Positions 13,936 to 20,529 of a stretch of 23,789 nt of DNA are shown here, one piece after another. The notes under the pieces were generated by a model. It searched no databases. It was not told where the DNA came from and saw nothing but the letters and a program-made list of their open reading frames with translations. A program made the position numbers and the translations under genes. This DNA comes from an uncultured Eubacteriales bacterium (GTDB lineage Bacteria; Bacillota; Clostridia; Christensenellales; UMGS416), in assembly GCA_900542005.1 (NCBI GenBank), contig UQLW01000041.1:1-23789 (forward strand), written 5' to 3'. Each line of letters starts with the position of its first letter. Positions within the stretch are counted from its first letter, which is position 1.

Positions 13936-14742
13936 ATGAAAGTTGTGTATTTGGGAAAACGAAAAATCAAGGTTCTGGCCGCTGCGGCCATGGCGCTGGT
14001 GCTTGTCGCGCTGGCCGTGTTCCTGTGGCAGGCCCCAAGCACGGCGGTATCTGCCGCTCAGAACAAGCAAATCCCCGTTTATTGCGTATCCACTGAGGAG
14101 AAAAAGGTTTCTGTGACCTTTGACGCCTCCTGGGGGAATGAGCAGACCGAGGGCATCCTGGACCTGCTGGATCAGTATAATGTGAAAGCGACCTTCTTTC
14201 TGGTGGGGTATTGGGTCGACGCCTACCCGGAGCAGGTAAAAATGATTACCGAACGCGGGCATGAGATCGGCAACCATTCTTCCACGCATCCCCACATGGC
14301 TGGCCTGAGCCGCGATCAGATCCTTACGGAGATTGGCAACACCAACGACAAGATTACCGCCCTGACTGGTCAGAAGATCGATCTCTTCCGTCCGCCCTAT
14401 GGGGAGTGGGATGAGAACCTGGTCAAGGTCTGCCGGGACGCGGGATACCAGGTCATTCAATGGAACATTGATTCGCTGGACTGGAAGGGAACGACGGCTG
14501 ATGAAATGGTGTCGCGGGTTCAAAAAAAGCTGGAGCCCGGATCCATTATCCTGTTCCACAACAATTCGGAGCACATCCTGGAGGGGCTCAAGGCCGTTCT
14601 GGAGGAGCTCACCAGCCAGGGCTATCAGGGGGTCAAGGTTTCCGACCTGATCTACGATGATCCCTACACCGTCGACCATGAGGGCCGTCAATTCCCCGCC
14701 GGCACCGCGCCTGCGGCTACAAGCGCCGCACCGCAGGCCTAA
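13936..14742 (+). CDS. Membrane-anchored polysaccharide deacetylase (PdaB-like)
   Basis: A 268-residue NodB-fold protein with an N-terminal membrane anchor (about residues 12-30) and the catalytic domain outside. AAGGAGG at 13922-13928, 7 nt before 13936, fixes the start; an earlier in-frame ATG at 13888 is unsupported. Motif 1 reads VTFDASWG: the catalytic-base Asp63 is kept, but the second Asp, a metal ligand in classical members, is Ala64. Motif 2 keeps both metal His (H114 and H118 in GNHSSTHPHM). Motif 3 is FRPPYGEWDE, and a late His lies in SIILFHNN. FDxSWG forms are typical of the PdaB/sporulation-type branch in Bacillota. Likely substrates are N-acetyl groups of peptidoglycan or another wall polymer. 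The tail is Ala/Pro/Thr-rich. A terminator follows. Confidence 0.88.
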   Translation: MKVVYLGKRKIKVLAAAAMALVLVALAVFLWQAPSTAVSAAQNKQIPVYCVSTEEKKVSVTFDASWGNEQTEGILDLLDQYNVKATFFLVGYWVDAYPEQVKMITERGHEIGNHSSTHPHMAGLSRDQILTEIGNTNDKITALTGQKIDLFRPPYGEWDENLVKVCRDAGYQVIQWNIDSLDWKGTTADEMVSRVQKKLEPGSIILFHNNSEHILEGLKAVLEELTSQGYQGVKVSDLIYDDPYTVDHEGRQFPAGTAPAATSAAPQA

Positions 14743-14762
14743 AGCCATCGCCACACCACCAC

Positions 14763-14793
14763 GCCGGGCCAAGCTGGAGCCCGGCTTCTTTTT
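14763..14793 (+). terminator. Intrinsic terminator after the deacetylase gene
   Basis: GCCGGGC (14763-14769) pairs with GCCCGGC (14779-14785) around a 9-nt loop, followed by TTCTTTTT. It isolates the deacetylase transcript from the next gene. Confidence 0.85.
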
Positions 14794-14811
14794 ATGCCCA
14801 TCAGATAGGAA

Positions 14812-14840
14812 TTGACAAATGGGCGCGCCCTTGGTAGGGT
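14812..14840 (+). promoter_or_regulatory. Sigma-A type promoter of the DUF3267-like gene
   Basis: TTGACA (14812-14817), a 17-nt spacer and TAGGGT (14835-14840). The -35 box is perfect; the -10 box keeps only its essential T, A and T. The start codon is 32 nt further on. It probably serves the SSB-like gene too, since no terminator separates the two. Confidence 0.65.
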
Positions 14841-14871
14841 AGAGGCATCTCAAACGTGATGGAGGAAGCCG

Positions 14872-15432
14872 ATGCGACCGGAAAGCCGTACCTTTGAACC
14901 TGCCCGTTTTCACCGGACACTGCGCAACAGCCAAATGGTGCTGCTCTTGCTGATGATCCTGCTGTGGAGCCTGCTGCGCGGTATGCCGCAGGCAGACGCG
15001 CTGCTGGCAGACCCCATGGGGCTGGCCGTTGGTTTGGGCCTTCTGGCCGCCAGCGTATGGGCGCTGAGCGCCGCCAAGGAGGCGCTGCGCTACCTGGGCC
15101 TGCGCTATCTGGCAGGGGCAAAGCCGGAATACCTGAAGATGGGCCTGTTCTGGGCACGGGGCGGCGCGGTCTATGCTAAATGCATGGCCGCAGTCCCGGC
15201 CCGCGGCTATCGCTGGTCCGCCCTGCTGCCCTGTCTGCTGCTCGGCTGGCTCCCTTGGGGAATGACCCTTGCGTGTGGAAGCCTGTGGGCCTATTCTGCC
15301 GCTTCGGTCATGGCGGCTGGCACGATGGGCGACATATTGGTGCTGTGGCGGCTCCGCGGCCTTCCCAAGGGCAGCTGGGTGCAGGATTCCCCCTTTGCGC
15401 CGGGGTGCGATGTCTATATTCCCGAATCCTAA
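14872..15432 (+). CDS. DUF3267-like membrane protein lacking the zincin HExxH motif
   Basis: A 186-residue protein with about four hydrophobic segments. The second half follows the DUF3267 (putative membrane zincin peptidase) pattern: AGAKPEYLKMGLFWARGGAV, then RGYRWSALLPCLLLGWLP, and a final GTMGDILVLWRLRGLPKGSW with QDSPFAPGCDVYIP. Where members normally carry HExxH, just before the Gly/Lys-Pro stretch, this protein reads KEALR (residues 69-73): Glu is kept, both zinc His are replaced. It is therefore probably not an active protease. GGAGGA lies 6 nt before the ATG, and a promoter is visible at 14812. The family call rests on pattern only and is moderate. Confidence 0.65.
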   Translation: MRPESRTFEPARFHRTLRNSQMVLLLLMILLWSLLRGMPQADALLADPMGLAVGLGLLAASVWALSAAKEALRYLGLRYLAGAKPEYLKMGLFWARGGAVYAKCMAAVPARGYRWSALLPCLLLGWLPWGMTLACGSLWAYSAASVMAAGTMGDILVLWRLRGLPKGSWVQDSPFAPGCDVYIPES

Positions 15433-15486
15433 AATGATACAACCCTGCATATATATGAAGCAGCGTCAAGTGTGGAGGACTGCATC

Positions 15487-16110
15487 ATGTATTACAAAAG
15501 CGGGGATACAAACCATGTCGTCATGGTGGGGACGGTTATCGAGGCCCCCGTATGGTCATACCGCTACCGTGACGAGCACTTTTACATCACGCATATCCTG
15601 GTCAAGCGCCTTTCCGGCGCAGCGGATATTTTGCCTGTCACGATCCCGGGACACCTGTTAGTCAAGCCCTCCGCCCTAAAGGGCGGGGATCGTATCGCCC
15701 TAAAGGGACAGCTGCGCTCCTATAACCGCACAACCCAGCAGGGCGGCAAGCTGATGCTGACCATCTTCGTCCGTTCCTTCTGCCTGTCATCCGCCGCGGA
15801 AGATGAAAACCGCGTGATCCTGCAGGGAACCCTGTGCCGTGCGCCGGTCTACCGGATGACCCCGCTGGGCCGGGCGATCAGCGATCTTCTAATCGCTGTA
15901 AACCGTGCCTATCATCATGCAGACTACCTGCCCGCCATCGCCTGGGGAGACGGCGCAAAGGAGGCCGCATCCTGGAGCGTGGGGACGGCAGTCCGGCTGA
16001 CAGGCCGGTTCCAGAGCCGCGAATACACCAAGCAGGCGGAAGAGGGGCCTGAGATCCGCATTGCCTATGAGGTATCCATCGCCAGGCTGTTCATCCCTTC
16101 CGTGAAGTGA
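15487..16110 (+). CDS. SSB-like protein with two tandem OB-type domains
   Basis: A 207-residue protein. ATG at 15487 has GGAGGA 7 nt upstream; an in-frame GTG at 15472 lies before that site. The second half matches single-stranded DNA-binding proteins closely: NRVILQGTLCRAPVYRMTPL, GRAISDLLIAVNRAYHHADY, LPAIAWGDGAKEAASWSVGT, GRFQSREYTK and AYEVSIARL. The first half looks like a divergent copy of the same fold (NHVVMVGTVIEAPVWSYRYR, then DRIALKGQLRSYN). Ordinary SSB has one OB domain per chain plus an acidic tail ending in DDDIPF; here there are two domains and no such tail, so it is unlikely to be the main replication SSB. Similar double-domain proteins occur in Clostridia without a firm role. 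It probably shares a transcript with the DUF3267-like gene. Confidence 0.75.
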   Translation: MYYKSGDTNHVVMVGTVIEAPVWSYRYRDEHFYITHILVKRLSGAADILPVTIPGHLLVKPSALKGGDRIALKGQLRSYNRTTQQGGKLMLTIFVRSFCLSSAAEDENRVILQGTLCRAPVYRMTPLGRAISDLLIAVNRAYHHADYLPAIAWGDGAKEAASWSVGTAVRLTGRFQSREYTKQAEEGPEIRIAYEVSIARLFIPSVK

Positions 16111-16135
16111 CAAAGCGCCGCGGCTGTGGTATGAT
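16107..16135 (+). promoter_or_regulatory. Sigma-A type promoter of the GH13 gene
   Basis: GTGACA (16107-16112), a 17-nt spacer and TATGAT (16130-16135). The -35 box overlaps the stop codon of the SSB-like gene. Transcription would start about 24 nt before the GH13 start codon. Confidence 0.7.
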
Positions 16136-16165
16136 AAAGGGGCAACATTAGCGATAGATAAGGGG

Positions 16166-18085
16166 ATGCAATTGAGCTTTTATCATGATTCACAGCAAAG
16201 GGCATACCGCAGTCCTTTTGGCGCCGTGCCCTGCGGACAGCCGATGACGCTGACCATCGACGCGATGGACGAGCCGGATGCACAGATTGTGCTGAGGCGG
16301 CACAGTGAAGCCCATGGTACAGAAATGATTCATGGCAGCCCTATGCCGATTCCCTCCGGTGAGCGATGGCGCTTTGAGCTTACAGCCCCGGTCGATCCAG
16401 GGCTTTTCTGGTATGACTTTGAGATTCACCATCAGGGCCAGGTTCGATGGTATACCGCGCCTGATGACGGCTTAGGCGGCGAGGGGGCCATAAATGCCCA
16501 TACCGGAAAGGCCTGGCAGGTAACCGTATACCAGCCCGTCGAGGGGCCCCTATGGCCGTCTCAGGGCATCATGTACCAAATATATGTGGACCGCTTCTAT
16601 AACGGGTATGGGGACAAGCGTATCGAGCATGCGCCGGATGGCGCGCTGCTCCATGCCCATTGGGAGGATACGCCTTTTTATACCCGCGATGATCGAAACG
16701 CCGTGGTGCGGTGGGATTTTTTCGGCGGCAATCTCAAGGGCGTCGAGGAGAAGCTGGACTATCTGCAGCAGATGGGCGTATCCATCCTTTATCTGAATCC
16801 CATTTTTCTGTCCGGCAGCAATCATAAATATGATACGGCCGATTACCGCCGCATCGATCCTATGTATGGGGGGGAGGAGGCCTTTGCCAGCCTGATGCGG
16901 GCCGTCCGGGCTCGCGGTATGCGCCTGATTTTAGACGGCGTGTTTTCCCATACCGGCAGCGACTCGCTCTACTTTAACCGCCAGGGCCGGTACGGCAGCC
17001 TTGGCGCCTATCAAAGCCAACAGTCGCCCTATTTCAGCTGGTACCGGTTTTCAAACTGGCCGGGGCAATACGACTGCTGGTGGGGCGTCGAAACCATGCC
17101 AAACGTCAATGAGCTGGATCCCGGCTACCTGGCCTATCAGCTCCATGACCCGGACAGCACAGTGCGAAAATGGATGGGCTATGGCATTGACGGCTTCCGG
17201 CTGGATGTGGCAGACGAGCTGCCAGATGCCTTTATTGCCCAGCTCAAGGACGTCATTCGCCAGGAAAAGGCGGATTCTTTCCTGCTTGGCGAGGTATGGG
17301 AGGATGCGTCCAATAAGGTCAGCTATGACGTACGGCGCCAGTACTTCATGGGCCGCGAGCTGGATTCCGTCACCAATTACCCGCTGCGCAATGCCCTGCT
17401 GGAACTCATCCTGGGTAGGCGCTCGCCGGCCGCCATGGTCCGGCTGATGAAGAGCCTCCAGGAGAACTATCCCCGAGCGCAATTCTATAGCCTGATGAAC
17501 ATGACGGGGACCCACGATACGCCCCGGCTGATGACGCTGCTGGGCGAAGCGCCGGATCCCGGTACGCTGACCGAGCTCGAGCGCGCCCAATACCGGCTGT
17601 CCAAGGGCAGACGGGCTATGGGGCAAAGGCGCGTGGGCCTGTATGCCGCCGTCCTTTTTACCCATCCCGGTATCCCGACGGTTTATTATGGCGATGAAGC
17701 CGGCATGGAGGGATATGCCGATCCCTACAACCGGGGGCCCTATCCCTGGGGACGGGAGGATGGGGAAGTGCAGGCCACCTTCCGCCGTTTGTCGCTCCTT
17801 CGCCGGGATGAGCCCCTGCTCAGCAGCGGCTCCTACAGCCCCTTTGCGCTGGAGGGCGGGCTCTATGGGCACTGGCGCTGGCAGGGGAACGAGGGCATAT
17901 TGACCGTCATCAATCCTGGCGAGGATGAATGCGTCAGCCGGCTGCCTCTGTCTGGCCATCCGGTTCCCGAGGCGCTCTGGCAGGTCGCCGGGGGCAGTTC
18001 ATGGCTGCAGCCTGAGGAATCAGGCTTCCGGCTGCATCTGGCCGGCTGGGATTACCTCATCGTCAAGGTGCGGGCAGCCCGGTAG
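16166..18085 (+). CDS. Cytoplasmic GH13 alpha-glucan hydrolase (neopullulanase / cyclomaltodextrinase type)
   Basis: A 639-residue retaining alpha-glucosidase-clan enzyme without a signal peptide. Residues 1 to about 125 form an N-terminal beta domain, followed by the (beta/alpha)8 barrel and a C-terminal beta domain. The conserved GH13 regions are LILDGVFSHTG, GFRLDVADE (nucleophile Asp347), LLGEVWE (acid/base Glu376) and TGTHDTPR (Asp451). Barrel starts such as GIMYQIYVDRFYNG and GSNHKYDTADYRRIDPMYGG resemble cytoplasmic neopullulanases, maltogenic amylases and cyclodextrinases that split imported maltodextrins. Start choice: AAGGGG directly abuts the ATG at 16166, while TTG at 16172 is better spaced, so the true start may be two codons later. 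It has its own promoter and no sugar transporter next to it. Confidence 0.93.
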   Translation: MQLSFYHDSQQRAYRSPFGAVPCGQPMTLTIDAMDEPDAQIVLRRHSEAHGTEMIHGSPMPIPSGERWRFELTAPVDPGLFWYDFEIHHQGQVRWYTAPDDGLGGEGAINAHTGKAWQVTVYQPVEGPLWPSQGIMYQIYVDRFYNGYGDKRIEHAPDGALLHAHWEDTPFYTRDDRNAVVRWDFFGGNLKGVEEKLDYLQQMGVSILYLNPIFLSGSNHKYDTADYRRIDPMYGGEEAFASLMRAVRARGMRLILDGVFSHTGSDSLYFNRQGRYGSLGAYQSQQSPYFSWYRFSNWPGQYDCWWGVETMPNVNELDPGYLAYQLHDPDSTVRKWMGYGIDGFRLDVADELPDAFIAQLKDVIRQEKADSFLLGEVWEDASNKVSYDVRRQYFMGRELDSVTNYPLRNALLELILGRRSPAAMVRLMKSLQENYPRAQFYSLMNMTGTHDTPRLMTLLGEAPDPGTLTELERAQYRLSKGRRAMGQRRVGLYAAVLFTHPGIPTVYYGDEAGMEGYADPYNRGPYPWGREDGEVQATFRRLSLLRRDEPLLSSGSYSPFALEGGLYGHWRWQGNEGILTVINPGEDECVSRLPLSGHPVPEALWQVAGGSSWLQPEESGFRLHLAGWDYLIVKVRAAR

Positions 18086-18103
18086 GAGAATAGGACGAAA
18101 ACA

Positions 18104-18144
18104 GGCGCTTTTCCGTTGAAAAGGGAAAGCGCCCTTGATATAAT
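18104..18144 (+). promoter_or_regulatory. Promoter of the rph operon, overlapped by an inverted repeat
   Basis: TTGAAA (18116-18121), a 17-nt spacer and TATAAT (18139-18144) form a near-consensus promoter. An 11-bp inverted repeat, GGCGCTTTTCC (18104-18114) with GGGAAAGCGCC (18123-18133), brackets the -35 box and part of the spacer. The repeat may be an operator, or the 3' hairpin of the GH13 transcript; it has no T-run behind it. Confidence 0.7.
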
Positions 18145-18171
18145 AGTAAGAAAACGCAAGGAGTAATCTCG

Positions 18172-18891
18172 ATGCGAATGGATGCACGGTTGCCGGAGCA
18201 GCTTCGTCCGGTTTCGATGATTGGGCATTTCACACGCACTTCCGGCGGCTCCGTCCTGATTAACTGGGGCGGTACCCGGGTGCTTTGTACTGCGCTTTTG
18301 GAGCAGGGGACGGCCCCCTTTCTCCGGGATACCGGCCGGGGCTGGTTAACTGCCGAATATGCCATGCTTCCCTCGTCCACCTCCACCCGGAAGAAGCGCG
18401 AGGGACTCAAGCCTGACGGGCGCTCAACCGAGATCAAGCGGCTTATCGGAAGAAGCCTCCGTGCCGCGCTCGATTTTGAAAAGCTGGGGGATTATTCGAT
18501 ATGGATTGACTGCGACGTGCTGGAGGCCGACGGCGGTACCCGTACCGCGTCGATCACCGGCGCGTGGGCCGCTTTGCGCCTTGGGGTGGATCGCTGGCTT
18601 CAGCAGGGTATTTTGTCCGTTGATCCCATCATCCATCAGATCGCCGCTGTTTCCGTCGGCATTGTGGAGGATGAACCCCGGCTTGACCTGTGCTACCAGG
18701 AGGATTCATCGGCGCAGGTCGATATGAATCTCGTTATGGATGAAACCGGCGCCTTTATCGAGGTACAGGGCACCGGCGAGGGGCGGGCTTTCACCCGCTC
18801 GGAAATGAACGCTATGCTGTCCATGGGGGAGGCGGGGATCCGTTCGCTCTTCGCGCTGCAGCAGCAAGCGGTGGAGGAATCGCGCCTATGA
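18172..18891 (+). CDS. rph: Ribonuclease PH
   Basis: A 239-residue phosphorolytic exoribonuclease that trims tRNA 3' ends using phosphate. Family motifs are LRPVSMIGHFTRTSGGSVLI, RGWLTAEYAMLPSST, the phosphate-site and oligomer stretch GRSTEIKRLIGRSLRAAL, and DCDVLEADGGTRTASITGAW. The late part shows DLCYQEDSSAQVDMNLVMD and FIEVQGTGEGRAFTR. AAGGAG lies 8 nt before the ATG. The stop overlaps the next start (ATGA). The order rph, RdgB-type pyrophosphatase, YfcE-type phosphoesterase is common in Clostridia, so this is an RNA and nucleotide quality-control operon driven by the promoter at 18116. Confidence 0.97.
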   Translation: MRMDARLPEQLRPVSMIGHFTRTSGGSVLINWGGTRVLCTALLEQGTAPFLRDTGRGWLTAEYAMLPSSTSTRKKREGLKPDGRSTEIKRLIGRSLRAALDFEKLGDYSIWIDCDVLEADGGTRTASITGAWAALRLGVDRWLQQGILSVDPIIHQIAAVSVGIVEDEPRLDLCYQEDSSAQVDMNLVMDETGAFIEVQGTGEGRAFTRSEMNAMLSMGEAGIRSLFALQQQAVEESRL

Positions 18892-19484
18892 AGCTGATTA
18901 TTGCATCCAACAACGCCCATAAGATTCGGGAGATCAAGGCCATCCTGGGCGGCCGCTTTGATCAGGTGCTATCCATGCAGGAGGCGGGCCTTGATATGGA
19001 AATTGAGGAAAATGGGACAACCTTCCGGGAAAATGCTTTAATCAAGGCGCGCGCAGTGGCCGATGCCGCCGGTTGTGCGGCGTTGGCCGACGATTCAGGC
19101 CTCTCTGTCGAGGCGCTGAACGGTGCGCCGGGCGTCTATTCCGCCCGTTATGCCGGCGCGCATGGCGACGACGAAGCCAATAATGACAAGCTGCTCCGGG
19201 AAATGCAGGATGTCCCCGATGGGCAGCGTGGCGCGGCCTATCACTGCGCAATCGCCCTTGTTCGTCCTGGCCGAGGCGAGCTTGTAGCGGAAGGGGGCTG
19301 CCCCGGAGTGATTCTCCGCAAGCGCCAGGGGAGCGGCGGGTTTGGCTATGATCCGCTGTTTTTCCTTCCGGAATACGGCTGCACCATGGCCCAGCTGACG
19401 CCCCAACAAAAAAACACAATGAGCCATCGCTTCCGGGCTCTGATCGCCCTGGAAAAGCTTTTGGGCGAGGAAGCCCCGGTATGA
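18888..19484 (+). CDS. rdgB: XTP/dITP pyrophosphatase (RdgB/HAM1 family)
   Basis: Removes non-canonical purine nucleotides (XTP, ITP, dITP) by releasing pyrophosphate, which keeps them out of DNA and RNA. The 198-residue length is standard. Motifs are IIASNNAHKIREIKAIL at the N-terminus, the metal and base site ALADDSGLSVEALNGAPGVY followed by SARYAG, GSGGFGYDPLFF and the C-terminal TMSHRFRAL. It overlaps rph by 4 nt upstream and the phosphodiesterase gene by 4 nt downstream, so all three are translationally coupled. Confidence 0.97.
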   Translation: MKLIIASNNAHKIREIKAILGGRFDQVLSMQEAGLDMEIEENGTTFRENALIKARAVADAAGCAALADDSGLSVEALNGAPGVYSARYAGAHGDDEANNDKLLREMQDVPDGQRGAAYHCAIALVRPGRGELVAEGGCPGVILRKRQGSGGFGYDPLFFLPEYGCTMAQLTPQQKNTMSHRFRALIALEKLLGEEAPV

Positions 19485-19942
19485 TGCGTATTGGGCTGAT
19501 CAGCGATTCCCATGGAAGTGCGGCGTCTGTGCGGCGGGCGCTGCGCGCGCTGGGGCATGTGGATCTGTTGGTCCATCTTGGCGATGGCGCAGGCGATGCC
19601 GATGGCTGTGAGCCCAGGCTCATCCAGCTGAAGGGGAATTGTGATATTCTCTCCGCTTTGCCGCGCGAGCGTATAGAGCCCCTGGAAGGGGATACGGTCG
19701 CCCTGTTCTGCCATGGAGATGAGTGGGATGTCAAGTGGGGATTGGACCGGCTTTGTTACCGGGCCCAGCAGGTAGGCGCTCAGGTCGCCTGCTTTGGCCA
19801 TACCCACCGCAGCCTTGTCGACCATGACGGCCATGTGCTGCTGGTAAATCCCGGATCCTGCCGGGGTTATGATGCAAGCTGCGCGCTGCTGGAGGTGGAG
19901 GGCTCTGTAGTGCGCCCCAGAATTATCCGACTGAACGCATAG
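19481..19942 (+). CDS. YfcE/MJ0936-type metallophosphodiesterase
   Basis: A 153-residue calcineurin-like phosphoesterase of the small, stand-alone type. All metal-site motifs are visible: LISDSHG (Asp and His), HLGDGAGDAD, LKGNCD, LFCHGDEW and CFGHTHRS. The family hydrolyses phosphodiesters with Mn2+ in vitro, and its natural substrate is uncertain. The start overlaps the RdgB stop (GTATGATG, two adjacent ATG codons at 19481 and 19484). It is the third gene of the rph operon; the deaminase gene follows 9 nt later, so it may be part of the same transcript. Confidence 0.92.
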   Translation: MMRIGLISDSHGSAASVRRALRALGHVDLLVHLGDGAGDADGCEPRLIQLKGNCDILSALPRERIEPLEGDTVALFCHGDEWDVKWGLDRLCYRAQQVGAQVACFGHTHRSLVDHDGHVLLVNPGSCRGYDASCALLEVEGSVVRPRIIRLNA

Positions 19943-19951
19943 GAGGTTCAT

Positions 19952-20440
19952 ATGCAGCGACGGGATAAGATGAATTACTATTTGGACATTGCAGAAACAG
20001 TCCTGGAGCGCTCCACCTGTTTACGGCGTAAATATGGAGCAATTATTGTGAAAAACGATGAAATCATATCGACAGGATATGTAGGTGCCCCCCGGGGACG
20101 GGCCAACTGTACAGACCTTGGATACTGTACCCGGGTACAGCTGAATATTCCCCGCGGGGAGCGATATGAGCTTTGCCGCAGCGTCCACGCGGAGGCCAAT
20201 GCCATCATTTCTGCCTCCCGGGGCGATATGCTGGGGGCTACCCTCTTCCTGGTGGGGAAGGAAGCGGAGACGGGGGAGCTGGTGCACGATGCCAGCTGCT
20301 GTTCCATGTGCAAACGCCTTGTCATCAATGCGGGGATCAGCCGCGTAGTCGTACGCGACACGCCGGATACCTACCGCGAGATTGAGGTATCCCAATGGAT
20401 TCAGGAGGATGAATCCCTGGAGGGAAGGAAGGGCTATTGA
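19952..20440 (+). CDS. dCMP deaminase-like cytidine/deoxycytidylate deaminase (ComEB type)
   Basis: A 162-residue zinc deaminase. The zinc and proton-shuttle motif is SVHAEANAII (His and Glu), and the second motif is CSMCKRLVINAGI, giving the two zinc Cys. The usual Pro before the first of these (PCxxC) is Cys here (DASCCSMC). The insert GYVGAPRGRANCTDLGYCTR is typical of dCMP deaminase and ComEB proteins, not of cytidine deaminase. It should convert dCMP to dUMP for thymidylate synthesis. AGGAGG lies 5 nt before the ATG at 19952; a second ATG at 19970 is less well placed. It sits 9 nt after the phosphodiesterase gene and ends before a long hairpin shared with convergent pyk. Confidence 0.93.
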   Translation: MQRRDKMNYYLDIAETVLERSTCLRRKYGAIIVKNDEIISTGYVGAPRGRANCTDLGYCTRVQLNIPRGERYELCRSVHAEANAIISASRGDMLGATLFLVGKEAETGELVHDASCCSMCKRLVINAGISRVVVRDTPDTYREIEVSQWIQEDESLEGRKGY

Positions 20441-20471
20441 TCCTTATGCGGCAAAATGCCCATGGCAGAAA

Positions 20472-20524
20472 AAGCCCGAAGGGGGCTGGATATGCAGCAT
20501 ACATATCCAGCCCCCTTCGGGCTT
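20472..20524. terminator. Long perfect hairpin terminator between the deaminase gene and pyk
   Basis: A 23-bp perfect stem (20472-20494 with 20502-20524) and a 7-nt loop CAGCATA. On the minus strand the stem is followed by TTTTTCT, a good terminator for pyk, whose stop codon is 6 nt away. On the plus strand the tail (GCTTATGTATTA) is weaker, but the stem still lies 31 nt after the deaminase stop. Confidence 0.85.
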
Positions 20525-20529
20525 ATGTA

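Noticed and set aside
13825..15450. A 541-codon open frame on the minus strand across the deacetylase and DUF3267-like genes
   Set aside because: It spans a terminator, a promoter and two well-supported plus-strand genes; product composition is Gln/Arg/His-rich with no domain.
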